From contig JBDKGV010000157.1 in NCBI GenBank assembly GCA_039798005.1, positions 1 to 8,100 of the forward strand: a DNA stretch of 8,100 nt, in the 5' to 3' direction. The stretch comes from JBDKGV01 sp039798005 (GTDB lineage Bacteria > Fibrobacterota > Fibrobacteria > UBA5070). The first letter of the stretch is position 1. Every line of letters begins with the position of its first letter. The notes below the pieces were generated by a model, which was given only the letters and a program-made list of their open reading frames with translations, was not told where the DNA came from and ran no database searches. Below are positions 1 through 4,975 of this stretch, piece after piece. Made by a program: the position numbers and the translations under genes.

Positions 1-1
1 T

Positions 2-178
2 CTCCTGGTGTGGCATGGCGAGGCCGACACCCTCGTGCCGGTCGATCCGGTGCGAGCGATGGTCCCCCTGCTTCCCGACTGTACGGCGCATTTCATCCCG
101 GAAGCGGGTCACTTTCTTCTGGAAAGCGATCGCGTGGGTCGAAGCATCCTGCAGGCGATTTTGGATACGCAGGCCTGA
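2..178 (+). CDS. alpha/beta hydrolase, C-terminal fragment
   Basis: Only the last 58 codons are inside the window; the gene begins to the left. The fragment shows the end of an alpha/beta-hydrolase fold: a strand followed by HGEADTLVPV (fragment residues 5-14), whose Asp9 matches the usual acid of the catalytic triad, then PEAGHFLL with His37 as the catalytic histidine. The nucleophile serine lies outside the window, so esterase, lipase, dehalogenase or acyl-transfer activity cannot be told apart. Third codon positions are strongly G/C, as in the neighbouring genes. The gene stops at 176-178 and converges on the acetolactate synthase gene, with a gap of about 170 bp. Confidence 0.85.
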   Translation, partial: LLVWHGEADTLVPVDPVRAMVPLLPDCTAHFIPEAGHFLLESDRVGRSILQAILDTQA

Positions 179-347
179 ATTCCGTCGATGGGCGCGTGAT
201 CGCGGCCACCAATGGAGGATCACGCCCAAGGCGCGGCCCGCGGAGTCTTCCATGTGGTGGATCTGAACAGCGTCCATGCAGACCTTGATCTGAAGGTCGT
301 CGTCTGCCCCTTCAGGCGCAAGGATTCGATACGCATAGGGCTCCGGC
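179..347. other. convergent intergenic region with weak inverted repeat and coding-like frame
   Basis: This is the gap between the converging hydrolase and synthase genes. It contains one 8-bp perfect inverted repeat, GCGTGATC (194-201) and GATCACGC (218-225), with a 16-nt loop and no T-run on either side, so it is at best a poor bidirectional terminator. On the minus strand, one frame downstream of the synthase stop (possible TTG start at 358) has coding-like codon positions to about 205, with a readable stretch DDDLQIKVCMDAVQIHH. That frame then runs antisense through the hydrolase without a stop, has no clear ribosome-binding site, and matches nothing I recognise. I do not call it a gene. 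Confidence 0.3.
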
Positions 348-2015
348 TCAGGTCCCAAGCATCGGGATCCGTTCCGTCGAGCTTGGCAGTCGCATCTCGT
401 GGTTGGCCTTGCCTGCAGGCACCACGGGCCACACGCGCGCTTGCGGATCGGTCTTGAAGACAAGCAGAGCCGGACCCTTGGAGGAAAGCAGCGCACGCCA
501 GCCGTCCTCCAGCATGGGCTCGTCCACCCGAAGCGCGGGAATCCCGAATCCTTGGGCGATGGCAGCCAGATCGGGACGGGTTTCGAAGCGGCAAGCGCTG
601 TGACGCTCCCCGAAAAACAGGTCTTGCTGCTGCCGCACCATTCCCAAACCCGCGTTGTCGAACACGCAGATCTTCACCGGCAGATCCAGGTCGGCAAGCG
701 TGGCAAGTTCCTGCAGGTTCATCAGGATCGAACCGTCCCCGGACAGGCAGATCACGGTGCGTCCGGGTGAAGCCAAGGAGGCCCCGATGGCGGCAGGCAG
801 TCCAAAGCCCATGGTGCCCAAGCCTCCGGACGTCAGGAAGGTCCGGCCTTCGCGCACCGGCCAGGCCTGTGCGGCCCACATCTGATGCTGCCCCACGTCG
901 GTGGTGGCGATCGAGTCGGGCGCAGCCTCGGCCACACGTCGCATCAGCGTGTGCATCGGCGAAGGCGGAAGCGGATGGTTCCGGCGCAGCGCTGCGATGC
1001 GGGTGAGCCAGCTTGCCCTTGCCTCGTACCGGTCGAGCAGGTGCCAAGCTTCGAGCACGGCAAGGGCGTCGCCATGCAAGGTGGCGTTTGCGTTGCGCTG
1101 GCGTCCGAACTCGGCCGGGTCGGCATCCAGATGGATCACCTGTGCTTGAGGTGCGAACGAGGCGAGGCAACCCGTTGCCCGGTCGTCGAAACGGGCTCCG
1201 GCCACGATCAGAAGATCGCACTCCTGCAATGCCAGATTGGCCGCCGGCACGCCGTGCATTCCGATCATGCCCAAGTGAAGCGGATGATCGAAGGGCAGTG
1301 CGCCAAGCCCCAGCAGGGTGCTGGCAACGGGGATCCCGCGAGTGGTGGCGAAGTTCCGGAGAGCCTTTCCGGCATCGGCGCTGTGGATGCCGCCGCCCAC
1401 GTAGAACACAGGCCGGTTTGAAGCGGCCAAGAGCTTGGATGCGGTGCGCAACTCCAGGGAGCTGGCTTGGCGCCGTGCAGTGGGAAGCGCTGACGGGAGG
1501 GATCCCGCCGCACAGGATTCCAAGAACACATCCTTCGGGATGTCCAGAAGGACTGGCCCTGGCCTGCCCGAAAGGGCGCAGTGGATGGCTTCGGGCACGA
1601 TGTGGTCAAGTTCGCCTGCCGTGCGGATCTCCCAGACCGCCTTGCAGCACGGGCGCGCCAGACTTGCGATGTCGATCTCCTGGAACGCCTGGGTCCCGAT
1701 ATGGGCACGAGGCACCTGGCCCGTGATGGCCAGGAGCGGAATCGAGTCGCGCCAGGCATCGGCCAGGCCGGTGAGCAGGTTGGTGGCGCCGGGCCCTGAG
1801 GTGGCCAGGCACACTCCCAACTTTCCGGAGGCGCGAGCGATGCCTTGGGCAATGAATGCGGCTCCCTGCTCGTGGCGCGCAAGCACGTGCCGGATGGGAG
1901 ATGAGTGCAGGGCGTCGTAGAGCGGCAGGATGCTGCCACCGGGGATGCCTGTCACGGTATCGATGCCATGGTCGATCAGCAGATCGAGAAGCCGGCGTGC
2001 TCCGTTGGTTTCCAT
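348..2015 (-). CDS. ilvG: acetolactate (acetohydroxyacid) synthase, catalytic large subunit
   Basis: A 555-aa TPP-, FAD- and Mg-dependent enzyme that condenses pyruvate with pyruvate or 2-ketobutyrate, the first common step of Val/Leu/Ile synthesis. Visible signatures are the TPP-activating Glu49 in RHEQGAA, the SGPGATNL loop, QVPRAHIGTQAFQE, the GDGS Mg/TPP motif (426-429) with Asn454 completing it, and the C-terminal VWPVVPAG. The order and length match the E. coli IlvG/IlvI family (about 548-574 aa) end to end; catabolic AlsS types fit less well. The ATG at 2015 is chosen because GAGGAAC (2025-2019) sits in front of it and family N-termini begin here; the frame stays open to 2462 but the extra part is not protein-like. 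At residue 463, where E. coli IlvG has Trp464, the sequence MVRQQQDLFF has Gln. No ACT regulatory subunit is recognisable downstream. Expression is probably controlled by the attenuator leader at 2067-2226. The subtype name ilvG rather than ilvB or ilvI is a judgement from the C-terminus. Confidence 0.95.
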   Translation of the reverse strand: METNGARRLLDLLIDHGIDTVTGIPGGSILPLYDALHSSPIRHVLARHEQGAAFIAQGIARASGKLGVCLATSGPGATNLLTGLADAWRDSIPLLAITGQVPRAHIGTQAFQEIDIASLARPCCKAVWEIRTAGELDHIVPEAIHCALSGRPGPVLLDIPKDVFLESCAAGSLPSALPTARRQASSLELRTASKLLAASNRPVFYVGGGIHSADAGKALRNFATTRGIPVASTLLGLGALPFDHPLHLGMIGMHGVPAANLALQECDLLIVAGARFDDRATGCLASFAPQAQVIHLDADPAEFGRQRNANATLHGDALAVLEAWHLLDRYEARASWLTRIAALRRNHPLPPSPMHTLMRRVAEAAPDSIATTDVGQHQMWAAQAWPVREGRTFLTSGGLGTMGFGLPAAIGASLASPGRTVICLSGDGSILMNLQELATLADLDLPVKICVFDNAGLGMVRQQQDLFFGERHSACRFETRPDLAAIAQGFGIPALRVDEPMLEDGWRALLSSKGPALLVFKTDPQARVWPVVPAGKANHEMRLPSSTERIPMLGT

Positions 2016-2018
2016 CGT

Positions 2019-2060
2019 GTTCCTCGTGTGGTTCGATGCCGGAATGCCGGTCGGAGGAAC
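2019..2060 (-). promoter_or_regulatory. ribosome-binding site of the synthase gene with complementary upstream segment
   Basis: Read leftwards, the ribosome-binding site GAGGAAC occupies 2025-2019, three bases before the ATG. Upstream, GTTCCTC at 2060-2054 is its exact 7-nt complement, with an inner CCGG-CATT-CCGG mini-hairpin between them. The mRNA could therefore fold so that the ribosome-binding site is hidden. The complementarity is seen directly; a regulatory role is inference, and chance matches to purine-rich ribosome-binding sites are not rare in GC-rich DNA. Confidence 0.35.
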
Positions 2061-2066
2061 GCAAGG

Positions 2067-2096
2067 CACCCCTGCCGGCTTTTGCCGACAGGGGTG
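2067..2096 (-). terminator. attenuator terminator-like hairpin in the ilv leader
   Basis: A 13-bp stem (2067-2079 with 2084-2096) closes a 4-nt AAAA loop in the leftward RNA. The single C/A mismatch seen on the plus strand becomes a G-U pair in the leftward transcript, so the stem is fully paired only in that direction. It lies 20 nt past the leader-peptide stop and about 50 nt before the synthase ATG, where an attenuator should be. The bases after the stem (CCTTGCGTT) are only partly T-rich, so termination may be inefficient or factor-assisted. Confidence 0.65.
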
Positions 2097-2099
2097 GTT

Positions 2100-2115
2100 C
2101 GACGAATGTTCGTCG
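2100..2115 (-). other. second stem-loop of the ilv leader (candidate antiterminator-region hairpin)
   Basis: CGACGA (2100-2105) pairs with TCGTCG (2110-2115) around a 4-nt loop, between the leader-peptide stop and the terminator hairpin. In the leftward RNA the segment CCGAC (2116-2112) can instead pair with GTCGG (2089-2085) in the 5' arm of the terminator stem, which would give a mutually exclusive fold. That competing pairing is only 5 bp as I can see it, so the antiterminator assignment is tentative. Confidence 0.4.
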
Positions 2116-2116
2116 G

Positions 2117-2191
2117 TCAGCCCAGCGGCAGCGCGTGGTCGAGGACGACCACTACGGTGACGACAAGGCTGACAGGACGAGCGAAGTTCAT
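2117..2191 (-). CDS. ilvL: ilv operon leader (attenuator) peptide
   Basis: A 24-codon reading frame just upstream of the synthase, containing PVSLVVTVVVVLDHALP and ending at a TGA 20 nt before the terminator hairpin. Seven of the 24 residues are Val and four are Leu, in consecutive codons GTC-GTC-ACC-GTA-GTG-GTC-GTC-CTC. From memory, E. coli IlvL has the closely similar core VISLVVISVVV. Its presumed role is that ribosome stalling when charged Val or Leu tRNA is scarce changes leader RNA folding and lets transcription reach the synthase gene. There are no Ile codons, unlike in E. coli. The ATG at 2191 has no Shine-Dalgarno sequence but coincides with the predicted transcription start; an in-frame ATG at 2212 would give 31 aa, also without a clear ribosome-binding site. 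It is too short for most gene finders. Confidence 0.75.
   Translation of the reverse strand: MNFARPVSLVVTVVVVLDHALPLG
2135..2152 (-). other. pause hairpin within the leader-peptide codons
   Basis: A perfect 7-bp stem, GTGGTCG (2135-2141) and CGACCAC (2146-2152) with a 4-nt loop, overlaps the Val/Leu control codons of the leader peptide. A first hairpin in this position is typical of amino-acid biosynthetic attenuators, where it pauses RNA polymerase so that the ribosome can catch up and is opened by translation. Confidence 0.5.
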
Positions 2192-2197
2192 GAGAAG

Positions 2198-2226
2198 AAC
2201 ATACAGTCGCATCGGGAAGACCACAA
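2198..2226 (-). promoter_or_regulatory. candidate promoter for the ilv leader
   Basis: Read leftwards, TTGTGG (2226-2221), a 17-nt spacer and TATGTT (2203-2198) preceded by TG form a plausible sigma-70 promoter with an extended -10 element. The -35 match is weak. A start 7 nt past the -10 element would fall on base 2191, the A of the leader-peptide ATG. A better -35 hexamer, TTGACT at 2270-2265, has no usable -10 element at proper spacing. Confidence 0.35.
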
Positions 2227-2380
2227 GGGGGAAAGGCGTTTCGAGTCGCCCAAGGCCCGAAAACAGTCAATCGACTGCGCCAGGGATGCCGTCCGAAGGA
2301 CCGAGATCCCGCAGGCCGCATCGAATCACGAAAGCGGCCGAGGAAGCTTGGCAGGCAGCCCGGTTTGGCGCCCCTCGACC

Positions 2381-2386
2381 TATATT
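2381..2386 (+). promoter_or_regulatory. candidate -10 element for the phnA gene
   Basis: TATATT matches five of six consensus bases and lies 30 bp before the phnA start in otherwise GC-rich sequence. No convincing -35 element is found at the usual spacing (TTGGCA at 2348 is too far). The stretch 2227-2380 between this and the divergent ilv promoter shows only a small palindrome, CAGTC-AATC-GACTG, at 2264-2277. Confidence 0.35.
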
Positions 2387-2416
2387 GGGCTCCCACCACG
2401 AACCAAGGACATCCTC

Positions 2417-2761
2417 TTGAGCACACTGCCCTCTTGCCCCAAATGCCAGTACGAGTACACATACGAGGAGGGCGAGGAGATCGTCTGCCCCGACTGCGGG
2501 CATCGCTGGAGCGCGGCCGCTGCAGTGGCTGAGACGGTCGAGGAAGGCTTCGTGGTGCGCGATGCCAACGGCAACGTGCTGGTGGACGGCGATTCGGTGG
2601 TGCTGGTCAAGGAACTCAAGGTCAAGGGCGCGCCTTCTGCCCTGAAGGCCGGGACCAAGGTCAAGAACATCCGCTTGGTCGACAGCGACCACAACATCGA
2701 TTGCAAGATCGACGGCTTCGGTGCGATGGCCCTGAAGTCCGAATTCGTCCGCAAGGCCTGA
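2417..2761 (+). CDS. phnA: PhnA/YjdM-family zinc-ribbon protein
   Basis: 114 aa, against about 111 for E. coli YjdM (formerly PhnA). The N-terminus carries a zinc ribbon of four cysteines, Cys7-PK-Cys10 and Cys24-PD-Cys27. Residues 46-114 form the highly conserved PhnA domain with VRDANGNVL, KVKG, GTKVKNIRLV and DHNIDCKIDGFG. Despite the old name, the E. coli protein is not established as part of phosphonate breakdown, and I would not infer phosphonoacetate hydrolase activity. The TTG start is chosen because the family begins MS-x-LP-x-CPKC and AAGGA lies at a suitable distance; the nearest in-frame ATGs are far upstream. The regulator gene follows after 28 bp and may be co-transcribed. Confidence 0.92.
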   Translation: MSTLPSCPKCQYEYTYEEGEEIVCPDCGHRWSAAAAVAETVEEGFVVRDANGNVLVDGDSVVLVKELKVKGAPSALKAGTKVKNIRLVDSDHNIDCKIDGFGAMALKSEFVRKA

Positions 2762-2789
2762 GCCGAACTTCACTTCGAGGAATCCCGGG

Positions 2790-3470
2790 ATGTCCCGTGC
2801 CGCACGGCTGCTGAGCCTGCTTGAGCTTTTGCGCACGCGCCGGGGCTTGGTCACCGGCGCGGAGCTTGCCCGCAGCACCGGGACGAGCCTTCGCACCCTG
2901 TACCGCGACATCGATGCCCTGCGCGAGCAGGGCGTCTCCATCGAGGGCGAGGCGGGCACCGGGTACCGGGTGCGTTCGGGATGGGTGCTGCCGCCGCTGA
3001 TGTTCGACGAGGACGAGCTGGAGGCGCTCTTCCTGGGGATCCGCTGGGTGTCCCAGCGCACGGATCCGGCCTTGGAGCGATCGGCCCGTGCGGCGCTTGC
3101 CAAGATCGAGGCGGTGCTGCCGCGCGACCTGCGGCACGTCTTCGAGCAGTCCGCGTTGCTGGTGGGCCCCTCCTGGAAGGATGCCTCCCCGGAGCTGGAC
3201 CTGCACCTGGTCCGCGAGGCGATCAAGGAGCGGCGCCGGGTGGAGCTCGTGTACCGCGACGCCAAGGAGGCGACCTCGGAGCGGATCATCTGGCCGGTCG
3301 CCTTGGGCTTCTTCGAACCGCATCGGATCCTGGCCGGCTGGTGCGAGCTGCGCCAGGACTTCCGCCATTTTCGGCTGGATCGCGTGGTCTCCTGGAGTGC
3401 CTTGCCGAGTCGCTATCCGGGTTCCCGGGCTGCTCTGCTCTCCCGTTGGAAGGCGACGCTGCCGATCTGA
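2790..3470 (+). CDS. YafY-like HTH/WYL-domain transcriptional regulator
   Basis: 226 aa. An N-terminal winged helix-turn-helix (about residues 3-60) has recognition helix SLRTLYRDIDALREQGV and wing GEAGTGYRV, typical of the DeoR-like HTH_11 group. A WYL-type ligand or effector domain spans about 134-200 and ends in ILAGWCELRQDFRHFRLDRV, the usual AWC-x-LR-x-DFR-x-FR-x-DR pattern of YafY relatives. Such proteins are cytoplasmic DNA-binding regulators; the effector is not known here. GAGGAA precedes the ATG at a suitable distance. A strong inverted repeat lies 11 bp after the stop and before the VOC gene, a likely binding site. The gene starts only 28 bp after phnA, so it may share the phnA promoter. 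Confidence 0.9.
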   Translation: MSRAARLLSLLELLRTRRGLVTGAELARSTGTSLRTLYRDIDALREQGVSIEGEAGTGYRVRSGWVLPPLMFDEDELEALFLGIRWVSQRTDPALERSARAALAKIEAVLPRDLRHVFEQSALLVGPSWKDASPELDLHLVREAIKERRRVELVYRDAKEATSERIIWPVALGFFEPHRILAGWCELRQDFRHFRLDRVVSWSALPSRYPGSRAALLSRWKATLPI

Positions 3471-3481
3471 ATTCTTTGGCT

Positions 3482-3500
3482 ACTGACATGATCTGTCAGT
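3482..3500. promoter_or_regulatory. candidate operator for the WYL regulator
   Basis: ACTGACA-TGATC-TGTCAGT is a perfect 7-bp inverted repeat with a 5-nt centre, placed between the regulator and the VOC gene. Half-site spacing near one helical turn suits a dimeric HTH protein. It overlaps the likely promoter area: CTGACA inside it resembles a -35 hexamer, and CATATT at 3511-3516 could serve as a -10, though that spacing (22 nt) is too long. Linking the site to the adjacent regulator is inference from position. Confidence 0.55.
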
Positions 3501-3565
3501 GGGGGAGGGGCATATTCCTTTCCTCGGGAGCCGGTGTCGGCCCCGCTTTCCCAAAGGATATCCCA

Positions 3566-3934
3566 ATGCCCGTCTTCACCATCCTCTACGTCGAATCCGT
3601 GGAACGCAGCGTCGCCTTCTACCGCGCACTGCTCGGAATCGATCCGTTGGAGCTGCACGCTTGCGTCTTTGCCAGCTTCCCGCTGTCCGAGGGGGCCTGC
3701 TTGGGTCTCTGGGAGGCTTCCGATGTCGAGCCGCGCCCGAGCGGCACCGGAGCCAGGACCGAGCTGTGCTTCGGTGTCCCCGATCGCGCCGCGCTGGAGG
3801 CGCGCTGCGCCGCTTGGGCCGGCGCCGGGGCCACGGTGGTGCAGGAGCTTTCGGTGATGAGCTTCGGCGACACCTTCACGGTGACCGATCCCGACGGCCA
3901 CCGCCTGCGGGTCATGGTGCCGCGCCAGGGATGA
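3566..3934 (+). CDS. VOC-superfamily (glyoxalase/bleomycin-resistance fold) protein
   Basis: 122 aa, the size of a single two-module VOC protein. The first module begins FTILYVESVERSVAFYRALLGI, and the second ends with the hallmark FTVTDPDGHRLRVMVP (104-119). Glu66 (TELCF) could be a metal ligand, but the first strand lacks the His seen in glyoxalase I, so ordinary glyoxalase I activity is doubtful. VOC proteins of this type are often encoded beside YafY-like regulators; the substrate is unknown. AAAGGA at 3554-3559 is the likely ribosome-binding site. The gap from the regulator is 95 bp and holds the candidate operator, so this gene probably has its own regulated promoter. Confidence 0.88.
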   Translation: MPVFTILYVESVERSVAFYRALLGIDPLELHACVFASFPLSEGACLGLWEASDVEPRPSGTGARTELCFGVPDRAALEARCAAWAGAGATVVQELSVMSFGDTFTVTDPDGHRLRVMVPRQG

Positions 3935-3945
3935 GGCGGAAGGAT

Positions 3946-3971
3946 CGGCAGGGTTCCCCATGGCCCTGCCG
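3946..3971 (+). terminator. stem-loop after the VOC gene, possible terminator
   Basis: CGGCAGGG (3946-3953) pairs perfectly with CCCTGCCG (3964-3971) around a 10-nt loop, 12 bp after the VOC stop. The downstream sequence is pyrimidine-rich (CTCCCTTCTTT, 3981-3991) but has no immediate T-run, so termination is plausible but not certain. Confidence 0.4.
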
Positions 3972-4043
3972 CGTCCGTCGCTCCCTTCTTTGCATCCGGG
4001 AAATTTCTTGCGTCTTTCCGCATACCCTCCCCGTCTTAAGGGA

Positions 4044-4059
4044 GTCACGAACCAGTGAC
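4044..4059. promoter_or_regulatory. inverted repeat upstream of arsM
   Basis: GTCAC (4044-4048) and GTGAC (4055-4059) form a 5-bp inverted repeat with a 6-nt centre, 25 bp before the arsM ATG. It could be part of an operator. It does not resemble the usual ArsR site and could be chance. I found no clear promoter hexamers in 3972-4043. Confidence 0.25.
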
Positions 4060-4084
4060 CAAACCCAAGACGGAGGACACGAAG

Positions 4085-4882
4085 ATGACGACGATGACCA
4101 AGGATGATTTGCGCGAAGCCGTGAGGGAGAAATATGGCCGGATCGCCCAAGACGATGCGGTCGGCTGCGGCTGTGCCGGCACGGGCTGCTGCTCGGGGGG
4201 CAAAGACGTCCAGGACATCTCCGCGGCGCTGGGCTACAGCGACGAGGAGCTGGCGGCAGGCGTTGGGGCCAACCTCGGCTTGGGTTGCGGCAATCCCCAG
4301 GCGATCGCGGAGCTGTCGGAAGGGGAGACCGTGCTCGACTTGGGATCAGGAGCGGGCTTCGATGCCTTCCTGGCCGCCCGCCAGGTCGGACCGACCGGCA
4401 AGGTGATCGGCGTGGACATGACCCCTGCGATGATCGACAAGGCGCGGGGGAATGCCCGCAAGCAGGGCCATGGGAACGTGGAATTTCGCCTGGGCGAGAT
4501 CGAGGCGCTGCCCGTCTCCGACGGGACGGTGGATGCGATCCTCTCCAACTGCGTGATCAACCTCTCGCCCGACAAGGCCAAGGTCTTCGAGGAGGCGTTC
4601 CGCGTGTTGCGTCCCGGCGGGCGGCTGGCGATCTCCGATGTGGTCGCCTTTGTCGATCTTCCTGCCGATGTGCTCCTGGATCTGGAGGCCTTCACGGGCT
4701 GCATGGCGGGGGCGGCCACCCCTGCGCAGCTCGAGGGATACCTGGAGGCCGCGGGTTTTCGGGAGATCCGGATCCGTCCGGTGTCCGAAAGCCGCTCCTT
4801 CCTGAAGGACTGGCTGCCGGGTCAGGACATCTCGCGCTACGTGGTCTCGGCCAGCATCGAGGCGATCAAGCCGCTGGTCTGA
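4085..4882 (+). CDS. arsM: arsenite S-adenosylmethionine methyltransferase
   Basis: 265 aa. The enzyme transfers methyl groups from S-adenosylmethionine to trivalent arsenic, giving methylated, partly volatile arsenicals; it acts in the cytoplasm. The class I methyltransferase core is visible: VLDLGSGAGFDAFLAA (83-98, motif I), GVDMTPAMI (109-117) and the later VLRPGGRLAISDVV (174-187). The three cysteines that bind As(III) in characterised ArsM proteins are present: Cys68 (LGLGCGNP), Cys156 (LSNCVINLSPDK) and Cys206 (FTGCMAGA). An N-terminal cysteine patch, Cys28, Cys30, Cys35 and Cys36, is also common in bacterial ArsM. The ATG at 4085 is preferred over an in-frame GTG at 4055 because GGAGG (4072-4076) lies 8 nt before it. 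The sigma-factor gene follows after 93 bp. No arsR, arsB or arsC is seen in the window. Confidence 0.95.
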   Translation: MTTMTKDDLREAVREKYGRIAQDDAVGCGCAGTGCCSGGKDVQDISAALGYSDEELAAGVGANLGLGCGNPQAIAELSEGETVLDLGSGAGFDAFLAARQVGPTGKVIGVDMTPAMIDKARGNARKQGHGNVEFRLGEIEALPVSDGTVDAILSNCVINLSPDKAKVFEEAFRVLRPGGRLAISDVVAFVDLPADVLLDLEAFTGCMAGAATPAQLEGYLEAAGFREIRIRPVSESRSFLKDWLPGQDISRYVVSASIEAIKPLV

Positions 4883-4902
4883 ATCCAGGCTGCGCGCCAA
4901 TC

Positions 4903-4935
4903 GTCGCGCCGGATCGTTTTGCGGTCCGGTGCGGC
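4903..4935 (+). other. long GC-rich hairpin between arsM and the sigma-factor gene
   Basis: Bases 4903-4916 pair with 4922-4935 into a 14-bp stem (three G-U pairs in the rightward RNA) with loop TTTTG. It starts 20 bp after the arsM stop. There is no T-run after it on either strand, so it is not a standard intrinsic terminator. It could stabilise the arsM mRNA 3' end or partly uncouple arsM from sigZ expression. Confidence 0.5.
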
Positions 4936-4950
4936 GTGCGTGCGGAGGCC

Positions 4951-4956
4951 TATACT
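4951..4956 (+). promoter_or_regulatory. candidate -10 element before the sigma-factor gene
   Basis: TATACT matches five of six consensus bases, 20 bp before the ATG. No -35 hexamer is found at normal spacing, and the start it predicts (about 4963) would leave the ribosome-binding site GGGGAGG at the very 5' end of the mRNA, so it is uncertain. Confidence 0.3.
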
Positions 4957-4975
4957 TCACGAGGGGAGGCGATCG

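Noticed and set aside
212..457. Plus-strand ORF after the hydrolase
   Set aside because: No ribosome-binding site, low-complexity basic sequence, and half of it is antisense to the synthase.
220..1221. Long minus-strand frame of 333 codons overlapping the synthase
   Set aside because: Arg/Pro/Ala-rich out-of-frame shadow of the synthase gene; the real frame has all catalytic motifs.
2242..2270. TTGACT (2270-2265, read leftwards) as the ilv promoter -35 element
   Set aside because: The hexamer at 17-bp spacing is GACTCG, which does not resemble a -10 element.
1856..2416. Plus-strand extension of the phnA frame back to an ATG at 1856
   Set aside because: It runs antisense through the synthase and leader and is not protein-like; the TTG at 2417 with AAGGA upstream gives the family's normal length.
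2016..2462. Upstream in-frame extension of the acetolactate synthase (start at 2462)
   Set aside because: The extension has no family similarity and covers the leader peptide, its hairpins and the antisense of phnA; the ATG at 2015 has a ribosome-binding site and matches family N-termini.
4055..4084. GTG start of arsM at 4055
   Set aside because: No ribosome-binding site before it; GGAGG is correctly placed for the ATG at 4085.
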